Source of the DNA: Ruania suaedae
GTDB taxonomy: Bacteria > Actinomycetota > Actinomycetes > Actinomycetales > Beutenbergiaceae
Reading direction: 5' to 3'
Length of the DNA: 64,000 nt
Assembly (NCBI RefSeq): GCF_021049265.1
Contig: NZ_CP088018.1
Span: 2,046,001 to 2,110,000 of the forward strand
The number at the start of each line of letters is the position of its first letter. The stretch's first letter is position 1. The notes under the pieces are model-generated. The model had not been told where the DNA came from. It ran no database searches and worked only from the letters and a program-made list of their open reading frames with translations. The translations under genes were made by a program, and so were the position numbers. Below are positions 33,595 to 43,586 of this stretch, in pieces.

Positions 33595-34634
33595 GCGACA
33601 CCGGCGCGATCGTGCTGACCATCGTCCTGCTCGCCCTCAACGCCTTCTTCGTCGGTGCCGAGTTCGCACTCGTCTCCGCCCGGCGCACCAAGATCGAGCC
33701 GGCGGCCAAGGCCGGCAACCGGGTGGCCGGGATCACGCTGCGGGCCATGGAGCAGGTCTCGCTGATGATGGCGGGCGCGCAGCTGGGCATCACGATCTGC
33801 TCGCTCCTGCTGCTGCAGGTCAGTGAACCGGTGATCGCGCACGCGATCGAGGAACCGCTGCTGGGCGCCGGCGTGAGCGAGACGCTCGTGCATCCGATCG
33901 CGTTTGCGATCGCCTTCGCGCTGATCACCTTCCTGCACGTGGTGCTCGGCGAGATGGTGCCCAAGAACATCGCCCTGGCCGGACCGGAGCGCAGCGCGAT
34001 GGTGCTGGGTCCGGTGCTGGTGATCATGGTGCGGGTGCTCTACCCGGTGCTGTGGGTGCTGAACCAGATCGCGAACCTCGCGCTGCGGCTCATGCGGGTC
34101 GAGCCCAAGGACGAGGTGGCCAGCGCCTTCACCCGCGACGAGGTGGCCGGCCTGGTGGCCGAGTCCCGCAGCGGGGGGTTGCTCGAGCTGAACGACGAGC
34201 GGCTGCTCATGGGTGCGCTGCAGTTCGCCGACCGTCAGGTCTCCAGCGTGCTGCTGCCGGTGCACACCGTGCGCACCATGCCCGAGGGCATCACGCCGGC
34301 CGGGGCCGAGGCGGTCTCGGCCCAGGGCTTCTCCCGGTTCCCGGTGAAGCGCTCCGACGGCAGCCTCGCCGGCTATGTCCACATCAAGGACCTGCTGGAG
34401 ACCGATCCCGCCCGCCGGGACCGGCCGATCGAGGCATCCTCGGTCCGTCGGATGCCGGTGGTCGCCGCCTCGGACTCGCTGCGCACCGCCCTGATGACCA
34501 TGCAGTCGGGCGGAGCACACCTGGCCGAGGTGCGCGACGGGGAGAGGACCCTCGGCGTCGTCGCCCTCGAGGACGTGCTCGAAGAGCTCGTCGGGGTGAT
34601 CCGGGACGACTCGCGCCGTCCGCGGCGGGTGTGA
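33591..34634 (+). CDS. second CNNM/CorC-type membrane protein, without CorC domain
   Basis: 347 residues, paralogue of the preceding gene: GAEFALVSARRTKIEPAAKA, AQLGITICSLLLLQVSEP and LGEMVPKNIALAGP mark the membrane domain, and a CBS pair follows (VLLPVHTVRTMP..., HLAEVRDGERTLGVVALEDV). It ends after the CBS region, so the C-terminal CorC/HlyC domain is missing. The tandem long-plus-short arrangement with a 4-base overlap suggests a heteromeric complex, which is common for this family in actinobacteria. Confidence 0.9.
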   Translation: MSDTGAIVLTIVLLALNAFFVGAEFALVSARRTKIEPAAKAGNRVAGITLRAMEQVSLMMAGAQLGITICSLLLLQVSEPVIAHAIEEPLLGAGVSETLVHPIAFAIAFALITFLHVVLGEMVPKNIALAGPERSAMVLGPVLVIMVRVLYPVLWVLNQIANLALRLMRVEPKDEVASAFTRDEVAGLVAESRSGGLLELNDERLLMGALQFADRQVSSVLLPVHTVRTMPEGITPAGAEAVSAQGFSRFPVKRSDGSLAGYVHIKDLLETDPARRDRPIEASSVRRMPVVAASDSLRTALMTMQSGGAHLAEVRDGERTLGVVALEDVLEELVGVIRDDSRRPRRV

Positions 34635-34637
34635 GGC

Positions 34638-35309
34638 TCAGAACACCAGCAGCCAGGCATCGCCCAGGCCGAAGGCGGCGGCCGCGACGACCGCCAGGTA
34701 CCAGATCACGGTGAGCAGCCACCGGTTGGGCACCACGAACGAGCGCAGCCCGGCCGGGGCGGGCAGCGCTCCGTTCTCCATCGAGCGCGCCACCGTGTGG
34801 ACGAAGAAGGGGATGACGGCGATCCACACCACCAGGCAGTAGGGGCACAGCGCGCCGATCTGGGTGAACGCCTGGTACTGCAGCCAGGTGACGAACCCGA
34901 TCCCGAACGTGGCCCCGGCCAGCAGCCCGCGCCAGTACCACCGGGGCAGGCGCACCCGGCTCAGCAGCAGCACACCGGTGGCGATCAGCACCGGGAAGGC
35001 GATCATCCCGATGATCGTGTTGGGGATGCCGAAGGCGCTGGACTGCCAGCTGCCGAGGAAGATACCGCAGCCGATCAGCGGATTGATGTCGCAGGCGGGG
35101 ACGTAGCTCGGGTCGGCGACCACGCGCAGGTAGTCCAGCATCAGCTCGACCGCGGCGAGCAGGCCGAGGATGCCGGCGGCCGCGGTGAGGATGGCGTACT
35201 CGCGGCCGGAGCCGCCGGCGGCCACGTGCCGGTCGGCCGAGGTGCTCGGGCCGTCGTCGGTGCTCCGCGCGGCGGAGTTCTGCGTGCTCACCGATCCAGT
35301 ATGTGTCAT
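34638..35309 (-). CDS. vitamin K epoxide reductase (VKOR) family protein
   Basis: 223 residues from ATG 35309 with GGAGTGAGGAC upstream. Four or five membrane helices and the two VKOR cysteine pairs: C73/C81 in ACDINPLIGCG (loop, shuttle pair) and the active-site C155-x-x-C158 in LCPYCLVVW. Bacterial VKOR reoxidises DsbA-like thiol oxidases using menaquinone, supporting disulfide formation outside the membrane. No fused thioredoxin domain is present. It is the last gene of an operon with a metallophosphoesterase and a lipoprotein (4-bp gap), both of which have extracytoplasmic domains. Confidence 0.9.
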   Translation of the reverse strand: MTHTGSVSTQNSAARSTDDGPSTSADRHVAAGGSGREYAILTAAAGILGLLAAVELMLDYLRVVADPSYVPACDINPLIGCGIFLGSWQSSAFGIPNTIIGMIAFPVLIATGVLLLSRVRLPRWYWRGLLAGATFGIGFVTWLQYQAFTQIGALCPYCLVVWIAVIPFFVHTVARSMENGALPAPAGLRSFVVPNRWLLTVIWYLAVVAAAAFGLGDAWLLVF

Positions 35310-35313
35310 GTCC

Positions 35314-37080
35314 TCACTCCTGGTCGACGGCGGCATCCACGTAGTCGGCGGGCAGCTGCGGCCACGGCATCCACTCGGAGAGCTCCACACCGGCGTCCGT
35401 GCCGACGGTCAGCAGCCGGTAGTGGGAGACCAGACCCGAATCGGTGTCGAAGCGCAGCACGGTCATCACCGCCGGGTTGTTCAGCGGGCCGATCGTAGGC
35501 GTGCCGTGCCCGGCACCGGCCGAGCTGGCGGACAGGTACTGGATCCCCCAGCCCAGCGGGCGCGGCCCGACCTGGCGGTGCAGATGACCGGAGATCGTCA
35601 GGGGGGCACAGCCGGCCTCCACCGTCTGGCGGCCGGCGTAGGGGCTGTGCACGAGCAGCAGGTCCACGCCCTGGTCCTGGTCGGCCAGGTCACAGGCGGT
35701 CTGCGCGAGCCGGTTGCCCATCGCGTTGATGGTCTCCTCCCGCTGCGGGCGGGTCGGTGCACCCAGCGAGGTCAGGGTGGGGTCGGTGTCCCCGAGGATG
35801 CGCAGCCCCGCCACCTCGACCGCCTCGCCCTGCAGCACGGTCCAGCCATGGCCCTCCTCCTGGGCGGTGGTGGTGCGGGAGTCATGGTTGCCGTCGGCCA
35901 CCACGACCGGCACGTCCGGCGGGAGAGCCGATCCGAAGGCGTTCACGCAGTAGGACTCCACGGCCGTGCCGCCCATCACCGTGTCGCCGGCGTTGAGCAC
36001 GACGTCGGCCTCGGAGACCGTCGCCGCCGCGGCCACCACCTCCGCCATCCCGATGTTGCAGTGCAGGTCGCTGATCAGCAGTGCGGTGGTGGCCGACTCC
36101 TCCGCCAACGGCGCCGGTGTGGCCGGGTCCTGGCCGTCTCCGGTGCCGTCCGCCGAGGGTGACGGCGTCTCCTCCGGTCCGGGGGTGGCCTGCGCGTCCG
36201 CGTCGCCGGTCCCGCCCTCGCCCGGCTCCTCGGTGTCCTCGCTGCCGGCGGGCGTCGGGGTCGGGGTCGGGGTCGGCGGCACCGTGGGAGCGGTGGGAGC
36301 CGGATCGGTGGCATAGGCGGCGAGCAGGTTCTCCCGCGCGGTCGCGTAGAAGTCGGTGTTGTCCTCGATCGCGTCCACCACATAGGTGCCGTAGTGGTCG
36401 ACCAGGGTGGCCAGCCGGCCGGTGATGCGTGCCTCCGCCAGCGGCGTGCCGGCCAGGATCGTCGAGGTCCGGCCCACCCCGCCCGAGGAGCGGGTCAGCT
36501 CGATCACCGGCACGGCGGCCAGCACCAGGGCCAGGGAGACGCTCAGCGCCGGTACCCCCGTGCGCGACCAGGCGCTGCGGACGGCGTCACGCAGGACCCC
36601 GTGCGCGGCGAGCCGGCCGAGCGCCACCAGCACCAGCAGCACGCTCCACGTCAGCACGGCCCGGCCGACGGCGTCGGCCACCAGGCCGCCGATCGCGTCA
36701 TCGATGGCGGCCTGAGGATTGGCGAGGAACTGGACGTAGCTCTCCAGGTCCGCCGTCAGCCCGGCGATCGGGCTGGCCCCCGGCGTGCTGAGCTCGGCCG
36801 GGATCTCCTTGACCACGACGTCCGCTCCGAGGTTCGCCGGCAGCGGGGAATCGACGATGAGGGCACCCAGGGGGCCCATGTCGACCCGGATCTCCCCGCT
36901 CAGGCGCACGGAGTAGTCGGCTGCGTGCGGGCCGAGCGAGCCGGTGTAGCTCGCGGTGAGGACCCCCACGAGCGCGCCGAGCACACCGGCGACGAGCACG
37001 GCGACGCTGGCTCGTACCGTGCGCCGCGTCATTGGTCGCAGCCGGTGCCACCACCCCTCCCGGGGGCGGGTCTGGGTCAC
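35314..37080 (-). CDS. membrane-anchored metallophosphoesterase
   Basis: 588 residues from GTG 37080. A membrane helix at ~24-45 and two more near 141-157 and 178-197 flank beta-rich segments. A ~75-residue linker rich in Pro, Thr, Gly and acidic residues (260-330, PTPTPTPTP run) leads to a calcineurin-like phosphoesterase: D-x-H in LISDLHCN (about 337-341), NAGDTV (GD), ADGNHD (395-400), SGHLH. These are the classical bimetal ligands. The catalytic domain is likely outside the cell, because linker and neighbours are of surface type. Overlaps the lipoprotein stop by 4 bases. Confidence 0.87.
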   Translation of the reverse strand: MTQTRPREGWWHRLRPMTRRTVRASVAVLVAGVLGALVGVLTASYTGSLGPHAADYSVRLSGEIRVDMGPLGALIVDSPLPANLGADVVVKEIPAELSTPGASPIAGLTADLESYVQFLANPQAAIDDAIGGLVADAVGRAVLTWSVLLVLVALGRLAAHGVLRDAVRSAWSRTGVPALSVSLALVLAAVPVIELTRSSGGVGRTSTILAGTPLAEARITGRLATLVDHYGTYVVDAIEDNTDFYATARENLLAAYATDPAPTAPTVPPTPTPTPTPAGSEDTEEPGEGGTGDADAQATPGPEETPSPSADGTGDGQDPATPAPLAEESATTALLISDLHCNIGMAEVVAAAATVSEADVVLNAGDTVMGGTAVESYCVNAFGSALPPDVPVVVADGNHDSRTTTAQEEGHGWTVLQGEAVEVAGLRILGDTDPTLTSLGAPTRPQREETINAMGNRLAQTACDLADQDQGVDLLLVHSPYAGRQTVEAGCAPLTISGHLHRQVGPRPLGWGIQYLSASSAGAGHGTPTIGPLNNPAVMTVLRFDTDSGLVSHYRLLTVGTDAGVELSEWMPWPQLPADYVDAAVDQE

Positions 37081-38702
37081 TGATAGCTCACGAACGCGGG
37101 CGTCGGCTCGATGTCCATGACCTCGGCCGGGCTCATCCGCGGGTCGTCCTCGTCGTAGAAGACCTTCCAGCCCCAGTGGATGTTCTCCGGGGCGTCCTCG
37201 CGCACGACGTCCCAGGTGTCCTGCTTGAGCTGTGGGGTGCCGAAGCCGTCGGCATGGATCACGATCTCCACCTCCGGTCGCGTCGTCAACAGGTCCTGCC
37301 GGTCGGTGATCATGCCGGTGCGGAACTGGTGCAGCATCACGATCTTCTGTGGCAGCCGCTGCTCGCGGGTGAAGTCGGCCACGTAGGTGATCACGTCGTT
37401 GACCTCCGCGGCGGAGACCGAGCCGATCTGCTCGCCGGGCAGCTGGTCATCGGTGAGGCGCCACTCCGGGTCCAGGGCGATGCCCACATGCGGATGGGCG
37501 AGCAACTCCTCGTACTGCTGCACCTGTTCCACGAACTCGGTCCGGCCGGACTGGAAGTCCAGCAGCACGTACTGACCGGCCTCCGCCGCGGCCTCGACCA
37601 GCGGCAGGAAGCCCTCGGCGGGCCACTCGTTGGAGTAGTTGCCGTCGCTGCCGGCGCTGGTGGAGGCGACGGTGACGATGATCTCCAGCGTGGGGACGAC
37701 GACGTCCTCGGTGTGTGCCTGGTAGGACCCCGCCAGCTCGGCCGCACGCTCGACGGTCTCGGACGTGCCCTGCTCGCCGAGCACACCGAGGGCGTCGGTG
37801 TGCGGGGTGCCGTACAGACCCACGTACCGGGCGCCGTCGAAGACGAGCTGCCCGCCGCCGGGGAGCTGCCGGCCGGACAGCGCCGTCTCGGCCTGCCACC
37901 GGAAGGTCTCCGGATCGGAGAAGCTGCTGCCCAGGCCGAGGATCGCCTCGGCCGGCTCGAGCTCGGCCAGCTGCGCCGCCGAGGCGCGCGGGTCGCCCTC
38001 GAGGATGGTGACCGTGCTGCCCGCGGCGCGCGCGATGCCGACGGCGGCGAGCTGGCCCGGGGCGCCGTCGGCGAGCACCTGGACCCCCTCCACCGTCTCC
38101 CCCGGCAGCAGCGCCGGCATGTGGCCGGAGGCATCGGCCACGCCCTCCGGGCCGGCGAGCAGCCCCCCGCGCTCGAGCTCGGCGAGGGCCTCCACGTCGC
38201 TGCCGGCACCGGTCGGGGCGTCGGCGACGTCGATCCCGAGGAGCTCGCCGGCGGCGTCGGTCTCGGCCGGGACCGCCTGGACGTTCATGCTCGTCAGGTC
38301 GATCCCGTCGAGGGTGACCTCACCGACGGGCAACAGGGTGGTGGTGGACAACCGCAGCAGCTCCTCGCCCACCTCGGCGTTGTCCTCCCCCGTCAGCAGC
38401 ACCGGGGTGCCCAGCGCGATCGCGACCGAGGCGGCCCGGGCGATCGCCGCCTCGTCCGTGGCGGGAGCGAGCACCACCGCCCGGGCGGTGGTGAACAGTT
38501 CCCGGCTGGTGGCCACCGCGAGCGGGGCGGCATCCTCGCCGGTCACCAGCATGCTCTCACCGCCGGGAACCTGCGCGGTGGCCGCAGGCCGCGGCTCGGG
38601 CGGCGGTGAGCTGGGTCCGGAGTCGATCTCCATCTCTCCGGTGCAGCCGGCCAGGGCGGCGACGAGCGCCAGGCCCGCGGCCAGGGCGGTGAATCTACGC
38701 AA
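37077..38702 (-). CDS. lipoprotein with cell-wall-binding-repeat-like and TIM-barrel-like regions
   Basis: 541 residues if TTG 38702 starts translation, which places a lipoprotein signal at the right distance (RRFTALAAGLALVAALAGC; lipid-modified Cys20). GGGGGGAA precedes it. Residues ~60-330 resemble cell-wall-binding repeat 2 modules (FTTARAVVLAPATDEAAIAR and GTPVLLTG units occur more than once). Residues ~345-541 contain strand-rich acidic motifs (LLDFQSGRTEF, IALDPEWRL, KIVMLHQF, IVIHADGFG) that look like a glycoside-hydrolase-type barrel with DPE residues. No enzyme activity can be claimed. First gene of the operon with the phosphoesterase and VKOR. Confidence 0.75.
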   Translation of the reverse strand: MRRFTALAAGLALVAALAGCTGEMEIDSGPSSPPPEPRPAATAQVPGGESMLVTGEDAAPLAVATSRELFTTARAVVLAPATDEAAIARAASVAIALGTPVLLTGEDNAEVGEELLRLSTTTLLPVGEVTLDGIDLTSMNVQAVPAETDAAGELLGIDVADAPTGAGSDVEALAELERGGLLAGPEGVADASGHMPALLPGETVEGVQVLADGAPGQLAAVGIARAAGSTVTILEGDPRASAAQLAELEPAEAILGLGSSFSDPETFRWQAETALSGRQLPGGGQLVFDGARYVGLYGTPHTDALGVLGEQGTSETVERAAELAGSYQAHTEDVVVPTLEIIVTVASTSAGSDGNYSNEWPAEGFLPLVEAAAEAGQYVLLDFQSGRTEFVEQVQQYEELLAHPHVGIALDPEWRLTDDQLPGEQIGSVSAAEVNDVITYVADFTREQRLPQKIVMLHQFRTGMITDRQDLLTTRPEVEIVIHADGFGTPQLKQDTWDVVREDAPENIHWGWKVFYDEDDPRMSPAEVMDIEPTPAFVSYQ

Positions 38703-38757
38703 CAGTTCCCCCCGCGTGGGTCGAGGCCCGCCCGTGGCGGCGCGGACCTGACCCAGT

Positions 38758-39528
38758 CTACGTCGTCCGGCCCCCGCGACCGGGGTCCTCGCCGTCGGAG
38801 ATGGAGCCGTCGTCAGGGTTGTCAGTGCTGTTGGTGCTGTTGGTGCTGTTGGTGCTGTCGGTGCTGGGCGGGCCGTCGGTGCCGGGCCGGCCGCCCGGCG
38901 TGCCCCTCTCCCGCTCGCGGGCGCGCGCCGCCGCCTCCCGTGCCACCTGGGTGCGGGCCTCCTCGGCCGCCTCCTCCCGGCGCATCCGGGCGCGTTCACT
39001 CTCCTGGGACTTCGCGACCGTGCCCCGCAACGCCTTCACCTCCGTGCGGGAGGTGCGCCAGCGGCGCACCAGCACGACGGCGGCCGTGGCCACCACGGCC
39101 GCACCGATCGCACCGCCATAGGCGGCACCGGTGAAGGAGGGCGCCCCGATCTCCATGTCGATCCGGGCATCGAGGGCCACCGAGGTGGCGGCGGTGTCGA
39201 TCGCTATCGTCAGGACCAGGGGCAGGGTGAGCAGCAGCGCGACCCCACCGATGATCAGCCGGGTCCGCCACGGCCGGCGCCACCGCACCGCGAGGAAGGC
39301 GATCGCCGCGGGCACCAGCACCGACAGGGCCCCGCACAGCAGCCCGGCCAGGACACCCGCGCTGGCCACGCCGCCGACCCAGCCTGTGACCACACCGGCC
39401 CACCAGCCCGGCAGCAGCGCGCTGCCGAGCACGAACAGCACGATCGCGATGATCACGGCGCCGCTGATCGTGGTCAGGGTCCGGATCCACGCCGGCGGCG
39501 CCGAGGACTGCGGCTTCGGTTCGCTCAT
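38758..39528 (-). CDS. membrane protein with charged C-terminal tail
   Basis: 256 residues. Four hydrophobic segments span residues ~15-165 (ISGAVIIAIVLFVLGSALLP, VLAGLLCGALSVLVPAAIAFL, LIIGGVALLLTLPLVLTIAI, AAVVATAAVVLVRRW). The last ~90 residues are charged: an Arg/Glu/Ala-rich, probably helical stretch, followed by a Ser/Thr/Asn repeat and acidic end. The repeat is encoded by 38825-38866. Family unknown. It lies on the same strand as the lipoprotein operon, with a 55-bp gap. Confidence 0.75.
   Translation of the reverse strand: MSEPKPQSSAPPAWIRTLTTISGAVIIAIVLFVLGSALLPGWWAGVVTGWVGGVASAGVLAGLLCGALSVLVPAAIAFLAVRWRRPWRTRLIIGGVALLLTLPLVLTIAIDTAATSVALDARIDMEIGAPSFTGAAYGGAIGAAVVATAAVVLVRRWRTSRTEVKALRGTVAKSQESERARMRREEAAEEARTQVAREAAARARERERGTPGGRPGTDGPPSTDSTNSTNSTNSTDNPDDGSISDGEDPGRGGRTT
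38825..38866. repeat. 9-bp tandem repeat within a membrane-protein gene
   Basis: GTGCTGTTG occurs three times in tandem, followed by GTGCTGTCG and GTGCTG. On the coding strand it encodes a run of Ser-Thr-Asn units near the C terminus. Copy number could vary by slippage without breaking the frame. Confidence 0.85.
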
Positions 39529-39564
39529 GTGACCATCCTGGCAGGTCTGCCCGCCCAGGGCTTC

Positions 39565-41388
39565 TCAGACGAGGGAGTCCTGCCACGCCTGGTGCAGGGC
39601 CGCAAACCGACCCTCGCCGCCGATCAGATCGGACGGCGCTCCGTCCTCGACCACCCGTCCCTCGCTCATCACCAGCACCCGGTCGGCGATGGCCACGGTC
39701 GAGAGCCGGTGGGCGATGATGATCGCCGTGCGGTCCGAGAGCAGCGTCTGCAGGCCACGCTGCACCAGCCGTTCTCCCGGGATGTCCAGGGAGCTCGTCG
39801 CCTCGTCCAGGATCAGCACCGCCGGGTCGGCGAGGAAGGCGCGGGCGAAGGAGATCAGCTGCCGCTGCCCCGCACTCACGCGGCCACCCCGCTTGTTGAC
39901 GTCGGTGTCGTACCCCTCGGGCAGCGCGGTGATGAAGTCGTGCGCCCCGACGGCCCGGGCGGCCGCCTCGATCTCGGAGTCATCGGCGTCCGGGCGCGCG
40001 AGCGCGATGTTGTCGCGGACCGTGCCCGAGAACAGGTACGCCTCCTGGGTGACCATCACCACCGCCCGCCGCAGGTCCTGCATCGACAGCTCCCGCAGGT
40101 CCACCCCGTCGAGGGTGAGGCTGCCGTCGGTGACGTCGTAGAAACGCGAGACCAGCTTCGCCACGGTCGACTTGCCCGCCCCTGTCTGGCCCACCAGCGC
40201 GATCGTCTGCCCGGCCGGGACGTCCAGATCGAGATCGGGAAGCACCACCGAGTCCGGCCCGTACCCGAAGCGCACGTGGTCGAAGCGCAGGTGCCCGGAG
40301 GCGTGGCGCAGCTCCACCGGCTCGGGCGCCTGGCGCACCGTGGGCACCTCCTCCAGCAGACCGGAGATCTTCTCCAGCGCCGCGGCCGCGGACTGGAAGG
40401 AGTTGTAGAACATCGCCATCTGCCCCACCGGCTGGAAGAACCGCTTGGTGTAGAGCAGCGTCGCGATCAGCACACCGACCTCGAGCTGGCCATCGAGCAC
40501 CCGGAAGGCGCCGATCGCCATCGCGACCGCCACGGTCACGTTGCCGGTCAGCTGCAGGGCCGGGTCGTAGACGCCGTTCAGGCCCATGGTGCGGGCGTTG
40601 TTGCGCCGGTACTCCTCCGTCAGTCCCGCATAGGTGTCGTTGTTGGCCTCCTCGCGGCGGAACGCGTGCACGGCCCGCATCCCGGTCATCGTCTCGACGA
40701 AGTTCACGATCAGCCGCGCCGAGGCCACCCGCGAGACCCGGTAGAGCACCTGGGACCGCTTCTGGAACCACCGGGTGATCAGCCACACCGGGATCACCGC
40801 CACCAGCAGCACCAGGCCCGCCTGCCAGTCCAGCAGGAACAGCGAGATCCCGACGAACATCATGTACAGGAAGCCCGAGGCCAGGGAGGTGATCCCGGAG
40901 TCGAGCAGCTCCTTGAGCGCATCCAGGTCCGCGGTCTGGCGGGAGATGATGCGCCCCGAGGTGTAGGACTCGTGGAACTCCAGGCTCAGCCGCTGCGTCT
41001 GCCGGAAGACCCGCTGGCGCAGGTCCAGCAGGATCGCCTGGCTGACCCGTGCGGCCAGGCGGATGTAGCCGGCGGTCGCCCCGCCGGCCACGAGCGCAGT
41101 CAGCACGTACAGGCTGCCGGTGAGCACCGCCGGGCCCCAGTCACCCGCCTGGGCGGCCGGGAACCCGACGTCGATCGCCCGTGCGATCAGCGCCGGCCCG
41201 GCGGCCTTGGCCGCCTGCGCGGCCACCACCAGCACCACGGTGACGGCGAACAGCTTCTTGAGCGGGGCCAGCAGGCTGCCGAGCAGGGCCAGCGAGCGCC
41301 GTCGGACGAAGCGGGAGTCCGCCCGGTCGAGGTTGCTGTTCTCCTCGTCGGTCACCCCGCGGGGGGTGACGGGCACGGTCGCGCGCAT
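39565..41388 (-). CDS. ABC exporter half-transporter, catalytic-site subunit
   Basis: 607 residues from ATG 41388, which shares one base with the stop of the partner gene. Six membrane helices (from about residue 45), then a nucleotide-binding domain: Walker [10 protein letters not shown], signature [14 protein letters not shown] (one deviation from LSGGQ), Walker [13 protein letters not shown] with the catalytic Glu, and H-loop IAHRLSTV. The partner encoded upstream has Asp in place of Glu, so the pair forms an asymmetric heterodimer like BmrCD or TM287/288. Such exporters handle drugs or lipids; the substrate is unknown. Confidence 0.92.
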   Translation of the reverse strand: MRATVPVTPRGVTDEENSNLDRADSRFVRRRSLALLGSLLAPLKKLFAVTVVLVVAAQAAKAAGPALIARAIDVGFPAAQAGDWGPAVLTGSLYVLTALVAGGATAGYIRLAARVSQAILLDLRQRVFRQTQRLSLEFHESYTSGRIISRQTADLDALKELLDSGITSLASGFLYMMFVGISLFLLDWQAGLVLLVAVIPVWLITRWFQKRSQVLYRVSRVASARLIVNFVETMTGMRAVHAFRREEANNDTYAGLTEEYRRNNARTMGLNGVYDPALQLTGNVTVAVAMAIGAFRVLDGQLEVGVLIATLLYTKRFFQPVGQMAMFYNSFQSAAAALEKISGLLEEVPTVRQAPEPVELRHASGHLRFDHVRFGYGPDSVVLPDLDLDVPAGQTIALVGQTGAGKSTVAKLVSRFYDVTDGSLTLDGVDLRELSMQDLRRAVVMVTQEAYLFSGTVRDNIALARPDADDSEIEAAARAVGAHDFITALPEGYDTDVNKRGGRVSAGQRQLISFARAFLADPAVLILDEATSSLDIPGERLVQRGLQTLLSDRTAIIIAHRLSTVAIADRVLVMSEGRVVEDGAPSDLIGGEGRFAALHQAWQDSLV

Positions 41389-43271
41389 CAGGACCTCACC
41401 TCCGCCGACTCCTCGCCGGCCTCCACGCTCGCGTCGTCCTCGTCCTCGGGCTCGACCAGGCTGGAGATCACGAAGCGGTAGTGATCGTGCGTGGCGAGCA
41501 GGTCCGTGTGCCGCCCGACGGCGCTGATCCGCCCGTCCTGCAGGACCGCCACGCGGTCGGCGAGCGCCACGGTGGAGGGCCGGTGGGCGACGACGAGGGT
41601 GGTGGTGCCCCTCAGCTCGCGTCGCAGCTGTTCGGTGACGGCCTCCTCGGTGGCCACATCCAGGGCCGAGAGCGGGTCGTCCAGCACCAGCACCTGGGGC
41701 CGGGCGGCCACCGCGCGGGCGAGGGCGAGCCGCTGGCGCTGCCCACCGGACAGGCTGAGCCCCTCCTCGCCGATCGTGGTGTCCACACCATGGGGCAGGG
41801 CGTGGACGAACTGCGCCTGCGCGATGGTCAGCGCCCGCTCCATGTCCTCCTCGCCGTCCCGACCCTCCGGGGCGCCGAGCAGGACGTTCTCGCGCACGGT
41901 GGCCGAGAACAGGGTCGAGTCCTCGAAGGCGATCGAGATCAGTGCGCGCAGGTCGTGGCGGGAGTAGTCGCGCACGTCCACGCCGTCGATGCGGACCGAG
42001 CCGGCGGTGACGTCGAACAACCGCGGCACCAGCGAGATCAGCGTCGACTTCCCGGATCCGGTCAGGCCCACCAGGGCCATCGTCTCCCCGGGGCGGACCT
42101 CGAGGTCGATCCCGTCCAGCACCTCGGTCCGGGGACGCTCGCGCGGACGATCGGCGTTGCGCCAAGCCTGATCCGGGGTGGGCTCGTCCGGGTAGCTGAA
42201 GTGCACACCGTCGAACTGCACGCGTCCGGCGTTCTCGGCAGGGCGCTGCGGACGCTCCGGGTCCGCGACCGAGTTCGGGGTGTCCAGCACCTCGAAGTAC
42301 CGGTCGACGGCGGTCTTGGCGTACAGCGTCATCGAGACCAGGTGGCCGAGCTGCTCGACCGGCCCGGCGACCACGACGGCGGTGGCGAAGAAGGCCACCA
42401 GCTCACCGACGCTGATCTGCTGCTGGACTGCCAGCCACACCCCGGCCAGCAGGCACAGCCCCAGCATGACCTCCGAGATCGCCGTGATCGCGAAGGTGAA
42501 GGCGCCCAGGGTGCGTGCCTTGCTCATCTCGGTCCGGCGCAGCTGATCGGCCTGGACCGAGAAGTTCTGGTAGGCCTCGCGGCCGCGGCCGAAAGCCTTC
42601 AGCACGCGGATCCCGTGCACCGACTCCTCCACCGTGGTGGCCAGGTCACCGGCCTGGTCCTGGCTGAGGCGGGAGATACGCCGGAACCGGGAGGAGAAGC
42701 GGTAGGAGAACCAGATCACCGGCAGCGCGCTCGCCAGGTAGGCGATGCCGAGCCAGCCGCCGCCGTGGACCATCAGCCCGATCCCGACGGCGATCGTGGT
42801 GGTGTTGACCACCAGCATCACCAGTCCGAAGGACAGCCACCGCCGCAGCATGCCCAGGTCGGACATCGACCGGGAGAGCAGCTGCCCGCCCGGCCACTGG
42901 TCGTGGAAGGCCGTCGGCAGGTCCTGCAGGTGGCGGAACAGCGCCATGCGCATGCTCGCCTCCACCTTGGTGCCCGGGATGAGGATGAACGCGCGCCGCG
43001 CGGCGATCAGGCCCGCCTCGAGCACGCCGAGGGCCAGCACCAGGCCGATGGCCTGCCAGACACCGCTGCGGTCGGGACTGCCGACGGCGCTCGCCAGCGG
43101 CCCGTCCACCGCCCAGCGCAGCGCCTGGGGGATCCCCAGCGCGCACAGGCTGGCGCCGAGGGCGCACAGCATGCCGGCCACGAAGCGCGGGATCGCGGGC
43201 CGGAAGAACGGGTAGAGCCGTGCGAGCGTGGCCACGACCGCGGTGGTCGGCGGCAGGGAGCTCTGCTCCAT
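41388..43271 (-). CDS. ABC exporter half-transporter, degenerate-site subunit
   Basis: 627 residues from ATG 43271, chosen because GAGGA lies 8 bases upstream. Another possible start is ATG 43502 (704 residues), with its own GAGGTGGGGGA site and a TACGAT -10 element at 43531-43536; that would add a disordered Pro/Ala-rich tail. Six membrane helices, then Walker [10 protein letters not shown], canonical [14 protein letters not shown], and Walker [13 protein letters not shown], in which Asp replaces the catalytic Glu. It pairs with the downstream subunit; only one ATP site would be fully hydrolytic. Confidence 0.9.
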   Translation of the reverse strand: MEQSSLPPTTAVVATLARLYPFFRPAIPRFVAGMLCALGASLCALGIPQALRWAVDGPLASAVGSPDRSGVWQAIGLVLALGVLEAGLIAARRAFILIPGTKVEASMRMALFRHLQDLPTAFHDQWPGGQLLSRSMSDLGMLRRWLSFGLVMLVVNTTTIAVGIGLMVHGGGWLGIAYLASALPVIWFSYRFSSRFRRISRLSQDQAGDLATTVEESVHGIRVLKAFGRGREAYQNFSVQADQLRRTEMSKARTLGAFTFAITAISEVMLGLCLLAGVWLAVQQQISVGELVAFFATAVVVAGPVEQLGHLVSMTLYAKTAVDRYFEVLDTPNSVADPERPQRPAENAGRVQFDGVHFSYPDEPTPDQAWRNADRPRERPRTEVLDGIDLEVRPGETMALVGLTGSGKSTLISLVPRLFDVTAGSVRIDGVDVRDYSRHDLRALISIAFEDSTLFSATVRENVLLGAPEGRDGEEDMERALTIAQAQFVHALPHGVDTTIGEEGLSLSGGQRQRLALARAVAARPQVLVLDDPLSALDVATEEAVTEQLRRELRGTTTLVVAHRPSTVALADRVAVLQDGRISAVGRHTDLLATHDHYRFVISSLVEPEDEDDASVEAGEESAEVRS

Positions 43272-43586
43272 CGGGGTGTCCTCGGGCCCGCGAGCATGTG
43301 AGGCGGGGCCCGGGGTGGCGAGGCGGGGATCGTTGTGGGCGTCTGGTGCTGGTGCGGCTGCGGGATCGGTCCGGTCGGTGGCCGGGCCGGTCGCGGCTGG
43401 ATGCCGGCCGGAATGGTCAGACGGCATGGGCGGCGCGGGCCTCCTCGAGGTCGTCGTCGAGCGCTCGGTGCTCCGTTCGGCAGCAGCCGGCGCGGGGAGC
43501 ATCGGTCCCCCACCTCGGAGAACGCTGTCCATCGTACTCCGGCGTCGGGCCAGGGGCACGATCAGGCCGCGCGCGGCGGCCCGTGC
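43272..43586. other. 315-bp region between ku and the ABC exporter genes
   Basis: No independent gene is evident. On the minus strand it holds a weak hairpin just after the ku stop (GGCCGC..GCGGCC), a -10-like TACGAT at 43531-43536, and an in-frame, Pro/Ala-rich possible N-terminal extension of the ABC gene starting at ATG 43502. Its third-codon GC bias is lower than in neighbouring genes, so most of it is probably untranslated. Confidence 0.5.

Noticed and set aside
39529..41481. 650-codon plus-strand open frame over the ABC exporter
   Set aside because: Antisense shadow of the ABC gene, which carries complete Walker A, signature and Walker B motifs.
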